A stretch of 64,000 nt of DNA from Aquisphaera insulae (GTDB lineage: Bacteria; Planctomycetota; Planctomycetia; Isosphaerales; Isosphaeraceae). Every line of letters starts with the position of its first letter. Positions within the stretch are counted from its first letter, which is position 1. The stretch spans positions 1 to 64,000 of the forward strand of contig NZ_JAALJH010000015.1 of assembly GCF_011064615.1 (NCBI RefSeq). The letters run 5' to 3'. The notes beneath the pieces are model-generated. The model had not been told where the DNA came from. It was given only the letters and a program-made list of their open reading frames with translations, and made no database searches. Position numbers and translations under genes: made by a program. This document shows, piece by piece, positions 58,462-64,000 of the stretch.

Positions 58462-58896
58462 TCAAACGTCAACCGGCGGGTGCCATCCGGCGAGGATCCA
58501 GTAGGAGCGGACCAGGATCGCGTCAGGGTCGCTGTCCAGGTGGAGTGCAGCGACGGTCGCCCGTCCGGTCGGCGTCAGTCCGAGAATCCGCAGGCCATCC
58601 TCGGACCAGCGGAAATGGTCGGCCCATCGTTGTCGGCGCGGATGGAACAGGGATTCCTCATCTCCAGTCTTCGGATCGGGCGCCGAGATCCGATCGGACT
58701 TCGACCGATTGCACAGGGGACAGCTCAGCCATAGGTTCGATTCCTCATCCGTGCCGCCGCGAGACCTGGGGATGACATGCTCCACTTCGAGCCGGGCCAT
58801 GACGAGCCGTTGTGGGCTCAAGCAGTAGCCACACCGATTCCCGGCCGCTTCGCGGACCCGGCGAACAAGATCGACGGGGAGATAATCACGCGGCAT
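58462..58896 (-). CDS. HNH endonuclease
   Basis: 144 residues. HNH core with zinc-binding C22, C25 (CGYC), C59 and C62 (CPLC), the histidine of EHVIPRSRGG near 40, the asparagine of NLWLSCPLCNRSK near 54-66. Start at 58896 because the homology begins there; it overlaps the end of the preceding gene by 11 bases, so the two are coupled. Metal-dependent DNA cutting is expected. The role could be mobile-element biology or defence. The 273-base gap to the IS element (58189-58461) shows no gene. Confidence 0.9.
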   Translation of the reverse strand: MPRDYLPVDLVRRVREAAGNRCGYCLSPQRLVMARLEVEHVIPRSRGGTDEESNLWLSCPLCNRSKSDRISAPDPKTGDEESLFHPRRQRWADHFRWSEDGLRILGLTPTGRATVAALHLDSDPDAILVRSYWILAGWHPPVDV

Positions 58897-59260
58897 CGTC
58901 GGCCAGGGGCGGGCGAAGCCCGCGGGCCACGGCCTCCTTGAGGGCACGAGCCTTGAGGACCAGGCCACGGCGGTAATCCGCCATGAGGGCATCAAGCCGG
59001 GCCGACTCCCCCTCGGTGAGCCTCCCCTCGCGATGGATGGCCAGCAAGGCACCGAGAGCGTCCTGATCCGCCGGGTTCATGGTCGCCTCGGCGAGCGAGA
59101 GCAGGGAGACATCGGACATGGCCTCCACATCCGGTTCCTCGACAGCCCGTCGCAGCCCGTCCAGGACGACGTCCTCGAACCGGCGATGCGTCGCCGAGGC
59201 GACCTCGCGGGCACGCCTGGCCAGCTCGTCGGGAATCACCAGCATCACGGTCTCGCTCAT
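58886..59260 (-). CDS. Small helical protein coupled to the HNH nuclease (antitoxin-like size)
   Basis: 124 residues. The opening MLVIPDELARRAREVASATHRRFEDVVLDGLRRAVEE has the strand plus two helices of ribbon-helix-helix regulators, and the C-terminal half is helical with a LMADYRRGLVLKARALKEAVARG segment. This two-gene arrangement with an HNH nuclease recurs in planctomycetes in my recollection; whether it works as antitoxin or regulator is not shown. Translation start 59260 fits; the longer minus-strand frame covering the next gene is not real. Confidence 0.75.
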   Translation of the reverse strand: MSETVMLVIPDELARRAREVASATHRRFEDVVLDGLRRAVEEPDVEAMSDVSLLSLAEATMNPADQDALGALLAIHREGRLTEGESARLDALMADYRRGLVLKARALKEAVARGLRPPLADDAA

Positions 59261-59443
59261 GGTCGCGGTGCCTCCACTCCTGTCCTTCCATGGTAGGACG
59301 GGGACGTCCCGAGCGGAAGAGCTCGAGCGATCGCTCCCGCTTCCCGGGATCCGTATCATGGTTCGCCGGGATCGACATCGTCCGGGCCGTCCGCTCCCAA
59401 TGACCGGCGCCGCGGTCCTCGACACGACGACAGGAGCACATCC

Positions 59444-60826
59444 ATGGTCGAAGAACATTATGAGAACGCGGTGATCGGCAGCGGCGAGGCGGGGAAGTTC
59501 CTGGCCTGGACCCTGGCGACGAAGGGGCAGAGGACGGCCGTCGTCGAGCGGTGGAAGGTCGGCGGGGCGTGCCCGAACGTGGCCTGCCTGCCGACCAAGA
59601 ACGTGATCCACGGGGCGAAGGTCGCCGCCTTCGTCCGCGAGGCGGGGAGCTACGGCATCCGCGTCGGGCCGGCGACGGTGGACATGGCCGCGGTGACGGC
59701 CCGCAAGCGGGCGATGGTCCAGGGCCTCCAGGCCCTGCACGCGGAGAAGTTCGCCGCCAGCGGCGCGGAGATCATCATGGGCGAGGGCTCGTTCGTCGGC
59801 CCCCGGACGATCCGCGTCGCCCTGAGCGGCGGGGGCGAGCGGGTCCTCAAGGCCGACCGCGTCTTCCTCGACGTCGGCTCGCGGGCGAGCCTGCCGGACG
59901 TCCCCGGCCTGGCCGAGGCGCGGCCGCTCACCCACGTGGAGGCCCTGGAGCTGGAGAGCCTCCCCGACCATCTGGTCGTCCTCGGCGGCGGCTACGTCGG
60001 GCTCGAGTTCGCCCAGGCAATCCGGCGGTTCGGCAGCCGGGTGACGATCCTCCAGCGATCGCGGCTCCTCGACCGCGAGGACCCGGACGTCTCCGAGGCC
60101 CTCACGCAGCTCATGACCGACGAGGGGATCGCCGTGGGCACCGGCGCGGCCGTGGCGTCCGTCTCCGGCACCTCCGGCGAGGGGGTGGCGATCACGCTCC
60201 GGGGGGGCGGCGTCATCGAGGCCTCGCACCTCCTGGTCGCCGCCGGGCGGGTGCCCAACACGGACTCGCTCGACGCGGCGGCGGGGGGAGTCGAGCTGGT
60301 CGAACATGGATATGTTCGCGTAAACGAACGCCTGGAGACGACCGCGGAGGCGGTCTGGGCGATGGGCGACTGCGCCGGCAGCCCGAAGTTCACCCACGCC
60401 TCGTTCGACGACTTCCGCGTCGTGCTCGCCAACCTCGAGGGAGGCTCGCGGACGACCGCCGGCCGGCTGATCCCCTACTGCCTCTTCACCGACCCGGAGC
60501 TCGCCCACGTGGGCCTCTCCGAGGCCGAGGCGAAGGCGAGGGACATCCCCTACCGGCTGGCGAAGCTGCCGATGGCGGCCATCCTCCGGACGCGGACCAT
60601 CTCCGCACCCCGCGGCTTCCTCAAGGCCGTGGTCGCCGCGGCGCCCGACGACCGGATCCTCGGCTTCACCGCCTTCGGCGCCGAGGCGAGCGAGCTCCTC
60701 ACCGCGGTCCAGACCGCCATGCTCGGCGGCCTCCCGTGCACCGTCTTCCGCGACGCGATCATCGCCCACCCGACGATGTCCGAGGGGCTGCACTCGCTCT
60801 TCTCGGGGCCCCTCGTCCCGGCCTAG
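59444..60826 (+). CDS. Dihydrolipoamide dehydrogenase/mercuric-reductase-like flavoprotein
   Basis: 460 residues, full length. FAD motif GSGEAG at 12-17, redox-active pair C43 and C48 in GGACPNVACLPTK (the usual form is GGTCLNVGCIPSK), NAD-binding GGGYVGLEFA near 180-189, second FAD motif AMGDCAGSPKFTH near 306-318 and the C-terminal catalytic HPTMSE. It moves electrons between NAD(P)H and a disulfide or other acceptor. The Pro in the redox pair and the absence of pyruvate or glycine complex genes nearby argue for a specialised reductase rather than a core Lpd. Confidence 0.9.
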   Translation: MVEEHYENAVIGSGEAGKFLAWTLATKGQRTAVVERWKVGGACPNVACLPTKNVIHGAKVAAFVREAGSYGIRVGPATVDMAAVTARKRAMVQGLQALHAEKFAASGAEIIMGEGSFVGPRTIRVALSGGGERVLKADRVFLDVGSRASLPDVPGLAEARPLTHVEALELESLPDHLVVLGGGYVGLEFAQAIRRFGSRVTILQRSRLLDREDPDVSEALTQLMTDEGIAVGTGAAVASVSGTSGEGVAITLRGGGVIEASHLLVAAGRVPNTDSLDAAAGGVELVEHGYVRVNERLETTAEAVWAMGDCAGSPKFTHASFDDFRVVLANLEGGSRTTAGRLIPYCLFTDPELAHVGLSEAEAKARDIPYRLAKLPMAAILRTRTISAPRGFLKAVVAAAPDDRILGFTAFGAEASELLTAVQTAMLGGLPCTVFRDAIIAHPTMSEGLHSLFSGPLVPA

Positions 60827-60910
60827 GGCCAATGCCGTTCAACGAAGGCTTGTCTCGTCTCGCATCGCGAAGGCGGAACGTGAACATCCCGGCAGGCAAG
60901 GAGTGTCTCC

Positions 60911-61010
60911 GGGTGGCCGTGGTGGAACACCACGGGACCGCCGTGGCCTCCAGGCGAAGCCCGTTGGGCGCGACAGCTTGCCGCACCGTGGTGTTCCACC
61001 ACGGCCACCC
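60911..61010. repeat. Palindromic intergenic repeat, copy B
   Basis: Exactly 100 bases from GGGTGGCCGTGGTGGAACAC to its inverted form, forming a hairpin with arms of about 24 bases. Matches copy A at 29231-29339 in the opposite orientation over almost its full length. Both copies sit in spacers, not in genes. Confidence 0.85.
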
Positions 61011-61122
61011 AGGCTCAGCTCGGAGCCGACGTGACGTCGACCTCGGTCTCGTACCATCGCGGTTTGAGACCCTGCCGAAGCCCGTGTGCCCCTACCCTTC
61101 GTTGAACGGTATTGGGACTAGG

Positions 61123-61267
61123 GCTTCGTCACGGCTTGATTTTCGGGCTGGAAGCAGGACAGGCAGGAATGCCTGTCCTCCGGAATCTCCGTCCCTCCTG
61201 GTGCTTCGTCACGGCTTGATTCTCGGGCTGGCAGCGGGACAGGCAGGAATGCCTGTCCTCCGGAATC
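61123..61267 (+). repeat. Tandem pair with 80-base period carrying GGACAGGCA hairpins
   Basis: Two 65-base copies start at 61123 and 61203 with about five differences. Each holds the palindrome GGACAGGCAGGAATGCCTGT-CC (nine-base stem, GGAA loop) at 61157-61178 and 61237-61258. The period and layout suggest duplication of one element. Confidence 0.85.
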
Positions 61268-61294
61268 CCCAACACACCTGGCTGTAAACCCGGG

Positions 61295-61316
61295 GGACAG
61301 ACATTCCTGTCTGTCC
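61295..61316. repeat. Third GGACAG hairpin
   Basis: GGACAGAC and GTCTGTCC with a six-base ATTCCT loop. A relative of the tandem-pair hairpins, read in the opposite sense in its loop. Just downstream of the tandem pair and about 105 bases from the GH13 stop; could terminate transcription from both sides. Confidence 0.7.
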
Positions 61317-61421
61317 TGCTGCCCGAATTCGGAGCGTTGACAGAGCACCAGGGCGCCCCCCGGATGCGAGACGGCTGCGTCGTCCCGCGGGGCCGGGCGG
61401 AGTCGGCTCCCATGGGAATGA

Positions 61422-62900
61422 TCACGCTTCCTTCATGTCAAAGACATGATAACCATACGGCCCGAGGTCCACGAACAGGCCCCGGTCCCGCAGCTCGTCC
61501 CCCTTGCGGGTGTAGGAAGGGCCGCCCATCCGGTCCTTCAGCCGCCAGGTCCGGCCGCCGAGGTCCTCGAAGGGGAGGTGGACGTGGCACTGGCCCTGGT
61601 TGTCGGCGTAATTGACGACGGCCAGCAGGCGGCCGCCGTCGGGGCCCTGCCAGGCGAACGCGAGGAAGCCGTCGGCGGTCCAGTTCCCCTCCCAGGCGGG
61701 CGAGCACTCCAGCAACCGCCACCGGCCTTCCCGCAGGGTCGACGTCCGCAGGAGGGTCAGGAGCTTCTCGTAGAACCGCTCCAGTTGCTCGTCGGCCGGC
61801 TCGTCCGGCTCGCGGCCGAGGTGTGGCGGGATGTGCACCCGGCGGCCCTGAAGCTGGCCCTCCTGGAGGAAGCGGAGGCCCGGGGAGAGATACGTGATCA
61901 GGGCGGCGGCCTCGTGGACGCCGGGCGGGAAGGTCGCGGCGGCCCGCGGCTCGTCGTGGTTCTCCAGGAAGCGGGCGAGCCGATCCTGGTAGTCGATCTC
62001 CGCACGCAGGTGCTCGCGGACCGGCCGCGCGTGGCGTTCGCGGAGCCGGTCGTAGAGTCGCTTGTCGTACGCGTAATCGAAGCCCTGCTGCTGCAAGGCC
62101 CACTCGTAATCCCAGTAGACCTCGGCCAGGAAGCAGAAGCCCTGGGTTTGCTCCCGGACGCGGCGGATCGCGTCGGGCCAGAAGGGTTGGGACGGGATGC
62201 CCCAGGTCCGCTCGAAGACCTCCGGCAGGACGAGCATCGCCATGTCGCAGCGGACGCCGTCGCACCGGCCGGCGATCTCGAGGAGCTCGCCGGCCATGGC
62301 CTCCTGCACCGCCGGGTTGCCGTAGTCGAGCTGGAGCACGTCCGGCCAGCCGTCGAAGTACGGGTCGCGCCCCAGGGCGAACACGCCGTCGCCGTCGCGG
62401 CGACGGACCTTGATGTAGTTCCGCGGGGCGCGGGCGAGGTCCTCCTCCGTGCCGCCGATGTAATACTCGGGATGCTCCTCGACCCACGGGTGATCGAGCG
62501 CCGTGTGGTTGGGCACGAAGTCGAGCATCAATTTCAGGCCGCGGGCGTGCAATCGCGAGCGCAGCCGCGCGAGGGCCTCGTCGCCGCCGAGGGCCTCGTG
62601 AGCCTCGTAGGCGGTGATGGCGAATCCGGAGCCCGGGATGTCGTCGTCGGTCAGGCCGGGCAGCGCGGCCTCGAACGCGCGCCGCCATTCGGGGCGCGTC
62701 CGCGAGACCTGCCGGCTGGCCGGCCCGGTCTGCCAGACGCTCAGGAACCAGGCCCAGTCGAAGCCGAGCCCGGCGATCCGGTCGAGCTCGGCGTCGGGGA
62801 TGTCGTCCAGGGTCGCGCCCCGGCCGAGCTTGCGAGATCGCCGCGCCAGCCAGGGACGCGTGTTGATCTGATAGAGCGAGGGATAGCGAGGTGAGGTCAT
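61422..62900 (-). CDS. GH13 alpha-amylase-family glucosidase
   Basis: 492 residues from the ATG at 62900. GH13 motifs with spacing typical of the family: DFVPNHT (region I), RCDMAM with the nucleophile D219, LAEVYWD with the acid/base E260, and NHDEPR with D316. C-terminal beta domain follows. The short domain B (HPEYYIGGTEEDLARAP) and lack of a signal peptide suggest a cytoplasmic enzyme acting on alpha-glucans, maltose or trehalose-type substrates. A hairpin of the GGACAGG kind sits 41 bases upstream at 62941. Confidence 0.9.
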   Translation of the reverse strand: MTSPRYPSLYQINTRPWLARRSRKLGRGATLDDIPDAELDRIAGLGFDWAWFLSVWQTGPASRQVSRTRPEWRRAFEAALPGLTDDDIPGSGFAITAYEAHEALGGDEALARLRSRLHARGLKLMLDFVPNHTALDHPWVEEHPEYYIGGTEEDLARAPRNYIKVRRRDGDGVFALGRDPYFDGWPDVLQLDYGNPAVQEAMAGELLEIAGRCDGVRCDMAMLVLPEVFERTWGIPSQPFWPDAIRRVREQTQGFCFLAEVYWDYEWALQQQGFDYAYDKRLYDRLRERHARPVREHLRAEIDYQDRLARFLENHDEPRAAATFPPGVHEAAALITYLSPGLRFLQEGQLQGRRVHIPPHLGREPDEPADEQLERFYEKLLTLLRTSTLREGRWRLLECSPAWEGNWTADGFLAFAWQGPDGGRLLAVVNYADNQGQCHVHLPFEDLGGRTWRLKDRMGGPSYTRKGDELRDRGLFVDLGPYGYHVFDMKEA

Positions 62901-62940
62901 CGGTCGATCCTTCTCCGGGACGATCCTCAGGCCGGCTGAG

Positions 62941-62962
62941 GGACGGGCCAGAATGCCCGTCC
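62941..62962. repeat. GGACGGGC hairpin, member of the GGACAGG family
   Basis: GGACGGGC and GCCCGTCC enclose CAGAAT. Same overall pattern (GGAC-GGC...GAATGCC-GTCC) as the repeats at 61157 and 61237, so the family flanks both sides of the GH13 gene. Confidence 0.7.
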
Positions 62963-63073
62963 CCCCAATTCTCACACCCCCGCCTGGGCATTGCACCGGG
63001 GCGCTGAGATTCCGCCTGCTCGTCACGCCGAATTCACGATGGAATCGCTCTCGGCCGAAGGCCTCCTTCGCGT

Positions 63074-63103
63074 CCTCTTCTCCGTGCCTCCGTGGTCAGT
63101 TAG
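63074..63103 (-). repeat. CACAGAG-type repeat, shortened copy
   Basis: On the minus strand CTAACTGACCACGGAGGCAC followed by GGAGAAGAGG, one unit shorter than the arms at 43446 and 43645. Lies just after the stop of the arabinofuranosidase-like gene, i.e. in a terminator-like position as at 43645. Confidence 0.65.
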
Positions 63104-63107
63104 TCCC

Positions 63108-64000
63108 TCATGGGGCCGTCGCCTTCAGCCGCAGGATCGTGAACGAGTGGGGCGGGAAGACCCGGCGGAACGACTCGGCGACGTCGGTGATGGCCTCCTG
63201 CCTGGGCGCGACCTTCCTCGGCTCCTCGATCGTGTTGACCGCGCCGGGCTCGCCCGAGAGGACGATCGCCGTGCCGCTCGGCTCGACCCGGCCGGCGCCG
63301 CGGAGGTTGATCTTCGCGTCGATCGCCTCCGCCCCGGTGTTCACGACCTTGACGATCACGGTCCGATCGGCCTGGGCGTAGGTCGCCGTGGCGACGGCCG
63401 GGATATGAGCCGCGGGGGCCTCGTCGGCGGTCTCGGTCACGAGCTTGCCGTCGATGTAGCCCTTGACGCGTCGGCCGGCGACCTCGAGCTTCAGGTCGTA
63501 CCAGCGGCCCGACTCGACGGTGATCGGGGTGCTCGGCCCGTAGGGGTTGCGGCCGCCGGACTCCGCGGCCTCGCACTGGACGACGGTGTTGCCCCAGCCG
63601 CCGACGTTCCACCAGCGGTAGTTGTCGCCGTCGGCCGCGTGCCAGATCACCACGAACCCCTCGCGGCCCCCCCGCTTGCGGGCCTTCACGTGGATCGTGT
63701 AATCCGTCCAGCCCGGGTCGCCGACGATCGCCCAGGTCTCGCCGTCGCGCTCCGCCGGGGCGATCGCGTCGCCCCGGACCTGCCACGAGCCGCCGGTGAA
63801 CTGCCAGCCCTTCAGGTCCTTCGCCTGATCGGCGGAGAGGAGCACGCGGCCGTCCGGGGCGGTCACGGTGAAGTCCGCGTACTCGACCGGCGTGTGCCAC
63901 GAGCCGAGGCCGACCTTGCCCTTCGGCGTCTCGGCCTTCGGGGCCACGGGCGCGGCGTCGAGCCGCGCCGGCAGGACGACGTCCCCCTTGTTCTGGGCGA
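63108..64000 (-). CDS. C-terminal part of an alpha-L-arabinofuranosidase-like (GH51-type) protein, cut by the window edge
   Basis: Partial: about 297 codons are visible and the frame continues past 64000. The visible part opens with QNKGDVVLPARLDA, which resembles the segment after the GH51 barrel, then a LamG/DUF1080-like sandwich (DLKGWQFTGGSWQVRGDAIAP, GWTDYTIHVKARKRGG, RWYDLKLEVAGRRVKGYIDGKLV), and ends with the GH51 C-terminal beta domain (VIVKVVNTGAEAIDAKINL, FPPHSFTILRL). It would release arabinose from plant or algal polysaccharide. Catalytic residues lie outside the window, so the assignment rests on domain order. Confidence 0.7.
   Translation of the reverse strand, partial: AQNKGDVVLPARLDAAPVAPKAETPKGKVGLGSWHTPVEYADFTVTAPDGRVLLSADQAKDLKGWQFTGGSWQVRGDAIAPAERDGETWAIVGDPGWTDYTIHVKARKRGGREGFVVIWHAADGDNYRWWNVGGWGNTVVQCEAAESGGRNPYGPSTPITVESGRWYDLKLEVAGRRVKGYIDGKLVTETADEAPAAHIPAVATATYAQADRTVIVKVVNTGAEAIDAKINLRGAGRVEPSGTAIVLSGEPGAVNTIEEPRKVAPRQEAITDVAESFRRVFPPHSFTILRLKATAP

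Larger units (their letters stand above)
60827..61421. other. 595-base spacer filled with repeats
   Basis: No gene is supported. It contains the palindromic element at 60911-61010, an 80-base-period tandem repeat at 61123-61267 and a third hairpin at 61295-61316, all described separately. The stretch 61011-61122 shows nothing recognisable. Confidence 0.7.

Overview
The window is very GC-rich, densely coded on both strands, and reads as chromosome of a planctomycete, most likely of the Isosphaeraceae type. This is an inference from gene content. The evidence is a 2883-residue surface protein opening with a LEPR-XLL-like secretion motif, several Tat-exported enzymes, a C-x-A-x-R sulfatase, an ACE-like M2 peptidase, many lone genes with long spacers, and families of palindromic intergenic repeats. 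No rRNA, tRNA, CRISPR array or replication origin was seen.

Layout. 1-3.2 kb: polysaccharide deacetylase and a Tat-exported metallophosphoesterase, then an 890-base gene-free stretch. 3.3-11.9 kb: the giant surface protein. 12.1-14.8 kb: a tight three-gene operon of a tetraether-synthase-like (Tes/MJ0619) radical SAM enzyme, a zinc-ribbon membrane protein and an Lgt-like membrane transferase, a plausible lipid-modification module. 14.8-15.7 kb: dinD. 15.8-25.2 kb: a five-gene, translationally coupled operon that looks like a composite defence system: PLD-nuclease/SNF2 helicase fusion, Eco57I-type DNA methylase, AAA/SMC-like ATPase, DUF4276 (TOPRIM-like) protein and an unrecognised 230-residue protein. 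25.2-30.4 kb: AraC regulator divergent from a sulfatase/HAD-hydrolase pair, and a leucine-rich-repeat protein with a lysine/aspartate tandem repeat. 30.6-35.3 kb: secreted carboxypeptidase-regulatory-like protein and the M2 peptidase. 35.3-39.4 kb: acetolactate decarboxylase (with a ribbon-helix-helix-like N-terminus) and catabolic acetolactate synthase, enough to make acetoin from pyruvate, with a Uma2 nuclease-like gene coupled to the synthase. 39.5-39.9 kb: remnant of a helix-turn-helix regulator. 40.2-46.8 kb: TolC-, EmrB- and EmrA-like parts of a tripartite efflux pump around a GH32 glycosidase. 47-51 kb: HdeD-like, NTF2-like, alpha/beta hydrolase and ADP-ribosylglycohydrolase genes.

51.1-52.9 kb holds a second ATPase plus TOPRIM-like (DUF3226) pair, the second gene broken by a one-base frameshift at its TOPRIM DxD motif. 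Then come a pseudopilin-like protein, an ABC exporter pair, a DUF429-like gene, an insertion sequence whose transposase carries an in-frame TGA, a regulator-like/HNH pair, a dihydrolipoamide-dehydrogenase-like flavoprotein, a repeat-rich spacer, a GH13 glucosidase and the C-terminal part of an arabinofuranosidase-like protein cut by the window edge.

Most interesting: the five-gene defence-like operon, its echo in the broken ATPase/TOPRIM pair 26 kb downstream, and the Tes-like/zinc-ribbon/Lgt-like lipid operon. Several short inverted-repeat families are scattered through the spacers.
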